Shown here piece by piece: positions 4,480 to 10,071 of a DNA stretch of 10,071 bases. Location: contig DESS01000154.1 in assembly GCA_002361335.1 (NCBI GenBank), positions 11,026 through 21,096 of the forward strand. The letters run 5' to 3'. A program made the translations under genes and the position numbers. This stretch comes from Richelia sp. UBA3308. GTDB taxonomy: Bacteria; Cyanobacteriota; Cyanobacteriia; Cyanobacteriales; Nostocaceae. Below the pieces are notes generated by a model, which saw only the letters and a program-made list of their open reading frames with translations, did no database searches and had not been told where the DNA came from. Positions within the stretch are counted from its first letter, which is position 1; each line of letters opens with the position of its first letter.

Positions 4480-6975
4480 ATGGTTGACCAATATATTTTC
4501 TCTGGAAGTCTACCGGAAAATGCCAGCACCTATGTAACGCGAGATGCCGATAGCGAGTTGTATGATGGATTGCGATCGCAAAAGTTTTGTTATGTATTGA
4601 ATTCTCGTCAAAGCGGTAAATCGAGTTTGCGAGTACAAACAATGCGCCGTTTGAGGGAAAATGGTGTGGAATGTGCTGCGATCGATCTTTCGGCGGGGGG
4701 TATTCAAAATGTCCCACCAGAGCAATGGTATGCGGATTTGATTGATTCGCTGATTGATATTTTTGATTTGGATGTAGATTTTGGAGATTGGTGGCAAGAA
4801 AATCGATTAAATTCTCTTGTCACAAGATTTCGCAAGTTTTTGGAAGAAATACTACTTGTGCAAATTAAAGAAAATATTGTCATTTTTATTGATGAAATTG
4901 ATAGTGTTCTCAGTCTAAACTTCCCCACTGATGATTTTTTCGCTTTTATTCGTTCCTGTTATAACCAGCGTGTTGATAATCCCGAATATAACCGTTTGAC
5001 ATTTTGTTTGTTGGGAGTCGCTTCACCCAGTAATTTAATTCAAGATAAACAACGCACTCCGTTTAATATTGGTAAAGCAATTTCTCTCAAGGGTTTTCAA
5101 TTCGATGAAGTTGAACCGTTAGAAAAGGGTTTAAGAGTAAAATTTAGTGATTCCCAAGCGGTAATAAAAGAAATTTTAAATTGGACGGGAGGACAACCAT
5201 TTCTGACGCAAAAATTGTGTCAGTTTATGGTAGAAGAAACCCAGAAAGAAAATCCCCGCACTGTTGAGCAAGTTGTGCGATCGCGAATAATTGAAAATTG
5301 GGAATCCCAAGATGAACCAGAACATTTAAGAACTATTCGAGCTAGAATTTTCAGGAATGAGGAACGTACTGGGTATTTATTGGAGTTATATAAGCAAGTT
5401 TGGTGTTCGGAGGAGCAATCTGAAATTACAGCAGATAATACTATCGAACAAAGTGAATTACTGCTTTCGGGATTAGTTGAGAGACGAGAAGGTAAATTAA
5501 GAATTTATAACCCTATATATAAAGAAGTTTTTAATGAGAATTGGGTTGAAAATGAATTAAAGAATTTACGTCCCTATTCAGAAAATTTTAAATTTTGGGT
5601 TGCTTCTGGATGTAAGGATGAATCTCGATTGTTGCGGGGAAAAGCTTTAGTAGATGCTGAGGAATGGGCGAAAGATAAAAATTTAAGTTATCAAGATAAA
5701 CAGTTTTTAGCTGCTAGTAGAGAGAAAGAAATTCAGGAGAAAATTTCTGTTGAACAAAAAGCAGCGCAGTTGGAGAGGGAGAGGAAGGACAAGGAAGCTG
5801 TAGAAAAGAGAAATCGGGTATTGAGTGAAGCGAATCGGAAAGCTAAGCAGCGGATTCGGAATGGGACTATTTTTTTAGCCGTAACTTTATTGGGTGCAGT
5901 TATTTCTATAAATTGGGCAGGTAAAGATATTAAAGAAAGACTAGAAATTTCTACATTAATATCACAATTATCCTATTTAAACGGAGAAGTTGATCAAAAA
6001 TATAAATCACCAGCAGCAACTCAGACTATGGAACAAATAGTTTTAGCTTCTAAAATAGTTTTAGCTACTAAAATTACAAATCATGATTTAAGAAGAGCAA
6101 TGCTTAAGATTTATATATCTCAAAAACTTCAGGGAGATGGGAAATTAAATGAGGCAGAGAATAAAATTAACGAAAGTTTGAATATTTTAGAAACGGTGAA
6201 TAATAATTCTCATCAAGTCTTACAAATTAAATTTTTGTATCACAAAAGTAAAGGTGATTTACTAGCACAAAAAGAAGAACAAAATCAGGCTATCGAATCT
6301 TATAAATCAGCACTTAAAATTATTAATAACTATCCAGAACAAACTAACCCCTTTACAAAAAATAAACAACTTATCACAGCGAAAGATATTGAATCTGTTT
6401 ATCGAGGATTTATCAATCTACTAACAATAGCTGGATATAAAAGTCTCAAGAGCCAGGTTAAGGAATTTTTAAAAAAACACTATTTAGATGAACTTAACAA
6501 CTTATTAGCGAACAAAAAATGGGAAGAAGCTGATAGAAAAACCTATGAGCTTATGCTCTATATAGCTAATAGAGAAGAAGAAGGTTCTCTCCGTATCGAA
6601 GACATAGAGAAATTTTCCTGTCTTGACCTAAAAAAAATAGACCTGCTTTGGGTTGATAATTCAAATGAACGTTTTGGTTTTAGTGTGCAACAGCAGATTT
6701 GGAAGGATACAGGAAATCAACTGGGTATTACTAACATTTGGAAGGATAAAGGAAATCAAGTGCTTCCCACTAAAGTGATTGATATGGAAAAATTTTGGCA
6801 TTTTCTCTCTCGCATTGGGTGGTATGATAGTAATAAAAAGGTTCAACTTTCACGCACTAAAGTAATAGAAGTAGTTAATAAAAATTACAAAGTAGCACCT
6901 AATGGTATACTACCAACTAAGCATCCAGTTGTTGTTACACCTACCAAAATCTTTTTCTCGCGTTGCGACTTGTAA
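4480..6975 (+). CDS. AAA_35-type STAND ATPase with membrane segment, TPR-like helices and C-terminal GUN4 domain
   Basis: This 831-residue protein is modular. Residues 5-360 are an AAA-like/STAND ATPase of the type often fused to WD40 repeats in cyanobacteria: YVTRDADSELYDGL (18-31), P-loop variant NSRQSGKSS (41-49), Walker B IVIFIDEID (133-141) and WTGGQPFLTQKLC (235-247). A charged, probably coiled-coil stretch (411-460) leads to one hydrophobic segment at 462-479. Residues about 536-620 are TPR-like helices, including AIESYKSALKII (604-615). Residues about 665-831 are a GUN4 domain: LLANKKWEEADRKTYELML (675-693), REEEGSLRIEDIEKFSC (698-714), DLLWVDNSNERFGFSVQ (721-737), RIGW (778-781), and APNGILPT near the C-terminus. 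GUN4 proteins bind (Mg-)protoporphyrin. The domain here is C-terminal and carries an internal duplication. A sensing or signalling role with the preceding CHAT gene is inferred, not shown. Confidence 0.9.
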   Translation: MVDQYIFSGSLPENASTYVTRDADSELYDGLRSQKFCYVLNSRQSGKSSLRVQTMRRLRENGVECAAIDLSAGGIQNVPPEQWYADLIDSLIDIFDLDVDFGDWWQENRLNSLVTRFRKFLEEILLVQIKENIVIFIDEIDSVLSLNFPTDDFFAFIRSCYNQRVDNPEYNRLTFCLLGVASPSNLIQDKQRTPFNIGKAISLKGFQFDEVEPLEKGLRVKFSDSQAVIKEILNWTGGQPFLTQKLCQFMVEETQKENPRTVEQVVRSRIIENWESQDEPEHLRTIRARIFRNEERTGYLLELYKQVWCSEEQSEITADNTIEQSELLLSGLVERREGKLRIYNPIYKEVFNENWVENELKNLRPYSENFKFWVASGCKDESRLLRGKALVDAEEWAKDKNLSYQDKQFLAASREKEIQEKISVEQKAAQLERERKDKEAVEKRNRVLSEANRKAKQRIRNGTIFLAVTLLGAVISINWAGKDIKERLEISTLISQLSYLNGEVDQKYKSPAATQTMEQIVLASKIVLATKITNHDLRRAMLKIYISQKLQGDGKLNEAENKINESLNILETVNNNSHQVLQIKFLYHKSKGDLLAQKEEQNQAIESYKSALKIINNYPEQTNPFTKNKQLITAKDIESVYRGFINLLTIAGYKSLKSQVKEFLKKHYLDELNNLLANKKWEEADRKTYELMLYIANREEEGSLRIEDIEKFSCLDLKKIDLLWVDNSNERFGFSVQQQIWKDTGNQLGITNIWKDKGNQVLPTKVIDMEKFWHFLSRIGWYDSNKKVQLSRTKVIEVVNKNYKVAPNGILPTKHPVVVTPTKIFFSRCDL
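6697..6759 (+). repeat. In-frame 39-bp-period duplication inside the GUN4 domain
   Basis: A 24-base sequence at 6697-6720 recurs at 6736-6759 with a single difference (ACA versus AAA codon). It encodes IWKDTGNQ and IWKDKGNQ, 13 residues apart (740-747 and 753-760). The near identity points to a recent duplication. It falls just after the conserved FGFSVQ helix, where GUN4 domains build their porphyrin-binding groove. Confidence 0.9.
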
Positions 6976-7407
6976 ATTGTAACATATAGTGCGGTTTTGG
7001 CTTAGAAACCAGTTCAACTAAAGGATTTGGAGGATTAACCCCAGGGATAAGAAAATAAAATCCCTATAATTATAGATTTACAATTAATTCTCTCGGTAGT
7101 TTAGCTATGATTTTAATTTATGCTTAGTGCCCTGACTAGTTACTCTAGTTAATAATCAAATTAGCAAACACACACCCTTGTAGATTATACATAAAAAATT
7201 TTTTTGTTTTAAAGTGACTTAGAATACGTCCAAAAAACAACGTAATTTCGTGAGCTTAATGAAAAGATTCTCAATTATAAATGAGAAACTTCTCAATTAA
7301 CCAAAATTATGTTATTTATTGTTACGAATTACGGAAAATTATAGCGTTTAGATGTTCGATTTATTGCCTAATTATAAACTAAGTATTTCACATCACTTAT
7401 AAAATAG

Positions 7408-7539
7408 GATTACCCTGATATCGAACAACTACGAGCAATTAAAGATGAGATAAAAATTGATCAACGTAACCCTGAATAAGTGATCGAATAAATCGTGGTT
7501 GATTCCTACTTTGATGTGGCAGGGGTACCTAAAAAAACA
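7408..7539 (+). pseudogene. Possible relic of an unidentified coding sequence
   Basis: One frame reads DYPDIEQLRAIKDEIKIDQ, then RNPE, stop, VIE, stop, IVVDSYFDVAGVPKK. This looks protein-like, with an amphipathic charged helix and a conserved-looking end, but is broken by TAA at 7477 and 7489. Upstream, the same frame runs back to an ATG at 7309 through TAG 7342, TAA 7369, TAA 7375 and TAG 7405. All six stops are one transition away from glutamine codons (CAA or CAG), which would restore a continuous frame. I do not recognise the family. In AT-rich DNA most chance stops are TAA or TAG, so this is weak evidence. Confidence 0.3.
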
Positions 7540-7572
7540 AAAATGGTGCGTTAGCCCTGCGGCCAACACACC
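7531..7572 (-). terminator. Hairpin repeat acting as probable terminator of the peptidoglycan-binding gene
   Basis: GGTGCGTT (7545-7552) and AACACACC (7565-7572) pair with one mismatch, with an inner GCC/GGC pairing. On the minus strand the hairpin is followed by a T-rich run complementary to 7531-7543 (A-rich with one C), about 40 bases beyond the stop of the minus-strand gene. The GGTGCGTTAG core resembles a dispersed hairpin repeat (GGTGCGTTAGGC...CTAACGCACC type) common in cyanobacteria. Confidence 0.6.
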
Positions 7573-7613
7573 CTAAAAAAATGGAATATTAACTTATTAT
7601 CAATTTATTAACC

Positions 7614-8558
7614 TTATCGTTTATTTAAAAGATTCCAAGTCGCACCTCCGACAACGCCATCAGCTTCTAAACCCTTACTCTTCTGAAATGCTTTTACAGC
7701 TTTTTCTGTTAAAGGACCAAAATCACCATCAACACCAGTTTTTAAGAAACCAAGATTAGATAATTTTTCTTGTAATTTAACAACTTGAGAACCTCGCATT
7801 CCCGGACGTAAAATTGGTAATCCTGCTGCGGTATACTGAATTCCAGGAGTTTTTCTTCTGGTAGATGTACTTGTTGAACGAGTACGTGTTCTCGCAGCTT
7901 GTTTTTGTGCAGGTTTTGGCTTACGAGGTTTTGGTTTTGTGGCTGTTGGTTGGGGATTCTTTTTAGCTGGCGTTGCAGGTTTCGGTTCTGGAGCCTGATT
8001 CCTAATCTTAACTGGACTATTTACAGCAGGTGTTGTCCTTTGTTGCTGTGTAGAATTATTCACCACCCTAACGGTACCAAAGGATTCTGTAGGCATGGGG
8101 AAGCTATCAATAGAAGGAGGTGGTGCAGAATTACGAGTTGCTTCTGTTGATGTGGTTGCGGTGGGAAACAGGCTTTGCCAAGTACTCCTATCTACAATCC
8201 CATCTACTTTTAAACCTGCTGCTTGCTGGAAAGCCGAAACAGCTTTTTGAGTTGCTTGGGTGAAAATACCATTTACTTCACCTCCGTAAAAACCTAAAAG
8301 TTTTAAAGCACCTTGTAATTCTCTTACAGGTACTCCTTTGCTACCTAATTTAAGGGTAGGACGATTCACGGAAGCCCCTACAACTACTTGAGCAATTTTT
8401 TGTTGCGATGCTGCAATTGATACTCCAGCTTCGGAACCCAATAGCACAGGAGTGGAGGAAAGTAGAAGCAACCAGTACAACTTATTTCTCGGAAACAAGC
8501 GAAAGGATACGAGAGAGCGTAAGTATTTGATAATACTCAGTTTTCTACTACCAATCAT
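7614..8558 (-). CDS. Secreted or anchored protein with two peptidoglycan-binding (PG_binding_1) domains
   Basis: This is a 314-residue protein. A basic N-terminus (residues 1-26) leads to a hydrophobic stretch at 27-50 that reads as a long signal peptide or membrane anchor, with a possible cleavage after SIAA (47-50). Two PG_binding_1 domains follow: about 68-131 (GSKGVPVRELQGALKLLGF, DGIVDRSTWQSL) and about 250-312 (GSQVVKLQEKLSNLGF, VDGDFGPLTEKAVKAFQ, DGVVGGATWNLL). They are separated by a 115-residue proline-, lysine-, arginine- and threonine-rich linker that must be flexible and strongly basic. No enzyme domain is present, so binding to the cell wall, or organising it, is the most one can infer. 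The ATG at 8558 gives a sensible export signal. A putative promoter is at 8597-8625 and a terminator at 7531-7572. Confidence 0.92.
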   Translation of the reverse strand: MIGSRKLSIIKYLRSLVSFRLFPRNKLYWLLLLSSTPVLLGSEAGVSIAASQQKIAQVVVGASVNRPTLKLGSKGVPVRELQGALKLLGFYGGEVNGIFTQATQKAVSAFQQAAGLKVDGIVDRSTWQSLFPTATTSTEATRNSAPPPSIDSFPMPTESFGTVRVVNNSTQQQRTTPAVNSPVKIRNQAPEPKPATPAKKNPQPTATKPKPRKPKPAQKQAARTRTRSTSTSTRRKTPGIQYTAAGLPILRPGMRGSQVVKLQEKLSNLGFLKTGVDGDFGPLTEKAVKAFQKSKGLEADGVVGGATWNLLNKR

Positions 8559-8596
8559 GGTTTTTTGCCCCCGGCAAGTCTCTTACAATTACACTA

Positions 8597-8625
8597 TTAT
8601 TAACCAGTATAAAATTAAATTGTAA
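8597..8625 (-). promoter_or_regulatory. Possible sigma-70-type promoter of the peptidoglycan-binding gene
   Basis: On the minus strand TTACAA (complement of 8620-8625) and TAATAA (complement of 8597-8602) are separated by 17 bases, and the start codon is about 40 bases downstream of the second box. In AT-rich DNA such matches arise by chance, so this is only a candidate. Confidence 0.3.
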
Positions 8626-8697
8626 CAGCAGTGTAAATGCTTAAAAAAGCTGCAAAGCGCTAGCAATTGATGCTAAGTAAATGCTATCTAAGTGCGG

Positions 8698-9972
8698 TTA
8701 CGCAATTATACGGTTAATCGCTTCTTCTTGACCGATTACAGACACAAATGGTTCCTTTAGATATTGGCGAGCTGTTGTAATAGTGTCTACACTGGTTAAT
8801 GCTGCAATATTTTGTTGAAATTTTTGATCGAAGGCAATTCCCAATCCTAATATTTCATACCAACCGTATATCTGAGCAATTTGTCCGTTGGTTTGCTTAC
8901 CTAAGGCGTATTGTCCTAATATTTTGTTTTTTGCGGCTTCTAAGGCGCTTTCTTCTAATTTACAAGTAGTAAGTAAATCAACTTCTGTTCGCAATCCTTT
9001 TAAAGCAGTGGTTGTATTTTCTGGCGCGGTACCCATATATACGACAAAAGAACTGCAAAACTGTCTTGTAGGGTAAAAGGCTGACACATCGTAAGCTAAG
9101 CCAAGCTTTTCTCGCAATTCCACAAATAAGCGGCTGGAAAGCCCATTTCCTAAATAAGTAGATAGCAATTTTAAAGCAGCGTAGTCGGCAGAATGTACTG
9201 AAGCACTTAAATAACCCAACATAATTATTGATTGCTGTGTTGCTTGGGGGGTAATTACTTGTTGGGGTTTTGTTTGAGGAAATGAGGCTTTTATTACTGG
9301 CAGTGTTTTATCTGCACAAACTTGCCAATCGCCAAACAGCTTTTCTATCTGTTGTGTTGCATTCTCAGATGAAATACGACCGGCAATACTAATAACTATG
9401 TTATCTGGACGAAAAAACGAATGATAATAGCTTACCAAATCTTCACGAGTTAAACAGCTGATAGTATTTTCATCACCACTACCCGACGATGCATAGGGAT
9501 GATTTTCGTACATAATTTGTCGTAGTTGCTCAAATGCAACAGTAAAAGGCTGTTCCTTTTGTAAGCGTAGATCTTGGAGAGCAATCCGCTTTTCCAACTC
9601 TACCTCAGCTTCTGGAAAAGTTGGCGATCGCAATATTCGAGTTGCCAATTCCAAAATATGAGTAAAATCGGCTGTAACGGTTTTCAAGGATAAAACAAAG
9701 TAATCTGTTGCAGTATCAGCACTTAAACTTGCCCCAACAGACTCTACCGATTCAGCAATTTCCAAACTTGAAAGTCCATCACAGCCCTTAGTTAATACAG
9801 CACTGAGTAAATTTGCCAACCCCGCTTTTTTTGGATTTTCATAACAACTTCCAGCACGGATAAATATTCGAGTTGCAATAATATCAGCAGCAGAATTTTC
9901 CGTAACTAGTAGTACTATCCCATTCTTCAACTGAGTACGATAAAGATTCGATAATTGTGGCAAGGTTGTCAT
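8698..9972 (-). CDS. M16-family (insulinase/processing peptidase-like) protein without zinc site
   Basis: This 424-residue protein has the fold and length of bacterial M16B peptidase subunits: an N-terminal half starting LKNGIVLLVTENSAADIIATRIFIRAG (as in family members), FRPDNIVISIAGRI (187-200), and a C-terminal half with GLSSRLFVELREKLGLAYDV (277-296). The zinc-binding HxxEH expected after GLA is replaced: Asn54, Ser57 and Ala58 occupy the His, Glu and His positions. The Arg/Tyr-type substrate-binding region (Arg281, Arg287, Tyr294) is kept. It is therefore probably the non-catalytic partner of an active M16 subunit. Such partners are usually encoded next door, and the downstream gene here is unrelated, so the active gene is expected just past the right edge on the same strand. 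The start codon is directly abutted by a heptamer repeat tract. No signal peptide is evident. Confidence 0.92.
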   Translation of the reverse strand: MTTLPQLSNLYRTQLKNGIVLLVTENSAADIIATRIFIRAGSCYENPKKAGLANLLSAVLTKGCDGLSSLEIAESVESVGASLSADTATDYFVLSLKTVTADFTHILELATRILRSPTFPEAEVELEKRIALQDLRLQKEQPFTVAFEQLRQIMYENHPYASSGSGDENTISCLTREDLVSYYHSFFRPDNIVISIAGRISSENATQQIEKLFGDWQVCADKTLPVIKASFPQTKPQQVITPQATQQSIIMLGYLSASVHSADYAALKLLSTYLGNGLSSRLFVELREKLGLAYDVSAFYPTRQFCSSFVVYMGTAPENTTTALKGLRTEVDLLTTCKLEESALEAAKNKILGQYALGKQTNGQIAQIYGWYEILGLGIAFDQKFQQNIAALTSVDTITTARQYLKEPFVSVIGQEEAINRIIA

Positions 9973-10071
9973 TTATTAGTTATTAGTTATTAGTTATTAG
10001 TTGTTAGTTGTTAGTTGTTAGTTGTTAGTTGTTACTTGTTAGTTGTTAGTTGTTACTTGTTACTCGTTACT
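9973..10071. repeat. Tract of 14 heptamers abutting the M16-family start codon
   Basis: From 9973 the plus strand reads TTATTAG four times, TTGTTAG four times, TTGTTAC, TTGTTAG twice, TTGTTAC twice, and TCGTTAC, and the window then ends inside or at the edge of the tract. On the minus strand this is CTAATAA/CTAACAA repeats running straight into the ATG at 9972. It is the same heptamer family as the tract before ndhE. No Shine-Dalgarno sequence is present, so the 5' leader of the transcript, if it starts upstream, would be nearly structure-free repeat. Confidence 0.95.

Larger units (their letters stand above)
6976..7613. other. AT-rich spacer with hairpins and a possible gene relic
   Basis: This 638-base spacer lies between the convergent GUN4-ATPase gene (+) and the peptidoglycan-binding gene (-). 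It has no intact gene that I can support. A small hairpin AGGGAT (7043-7048)/ATCCCT (7060-7065) follows the GUN4 gene and might mark its transcript end, though no T run follows. A 10-base direct repeat TTCTCAATTA (7268-7277, 7290-7299) has TGAGAA between its copies. The right part holds the relic at 7408-7539 and the hairpin at 7545-7572. Confidence 0.6.

Noticed and set aside
4478..4928. Three minus-strand frames of 74-95 codons within the start of the GUN4-ATPase gene.
   Set aside because: Shadows of the strongly supported ATPase domain on the other strand.
7899..8150. 83-codon plus-strand frame within the peptidoglycan-binding gene, cysteine/tryptophan-rich.
   Set aside because: Composition is the antisense of a Pro/Lys/Arg-rich linker, not a real protein.
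8641..8662. Possible terminator for the M16-family gene (T run on the minus strand after GCTAGCGCTTTGCAGC).
   Set aside because: Only a 3-bp clean stem can be drawn, so the hairpin is too weak to call.

Overview
The window looks like the chromosome of a filamentous, probably heterocystous (Nostocales-type) cyanobacterium. The evidence is an ndhE-nadK pair of cyanobacterial type, five copies of the cyanobacterial octamer GCGATCGC (starting at 3053, 4108, 4572, 5277 and 9624), heptameric tandem repeats, dispersed hairpin repeats of the kind common in Nostoc, Calothrix and Rivularia, and the AT-rich spacers. The genus cannot be fixed from the sequence. No rRNA, tRNA, CRISPR array or complete insertion sequence was seen.

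Layout. 1-1327 (+): a heptamer/15-mer repeat tract, then ndhE (NDH-1 membrane subunit) followed after only 4 bases by nadK (NAD kinase, GTG start). 1328-2295 (mostly -): a perfect 30-bp palindrome between convergent nadK and a Rid-family gene, a strong hairpin terminator, then a four-helix membrane protein of the 'phage holin family' (YvlD-like). 2296-2733 is an AT-rich spacer carrying a decayed copy of the palindrome. 2728-6975 (+): two large accessory genes that form the most interesting part. The first joins a CHAT caspase-like protease domain to an AAA_35-type STAND ATPase. The second joins an AAA_35-type ATPase, a charged helix, one membrane segment, TPR-like helices and a C-terminal GUN4 (tetrapyrrole-binding) domain. 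6976-7613 is a spacer with hairpins and a probable gene relic. 7614-8558 (-): a secreted protein with two peptidoglycan-binding domains. 8698-9972 (-): an M16-family protein without the zinc-binding motif. The window ends in a run of 14 heptamers directly upstream of that gene.

How the genes fit together. NdhE and NadK both bear on the pyridine-nucleotide and electron budget and are probably co-transcribed. The CHAT-ATPase and ATPase-GUN4 genes are on the same strand, 81 bases apart, and carry related ATPase modules. The inference is a two-part signalling or cell-death/defence device in which a membrane-anchored ATPase with a possible porphyrin sensor controls, or is controlled by, a CHAT protease. 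CHAT and STAND proteins are known in bacterial immunity and programmed cell death, but the role of this pair is not shown by the sequence. The remaining minus-strand genes look like unrelated housekeeping or envelope functions.
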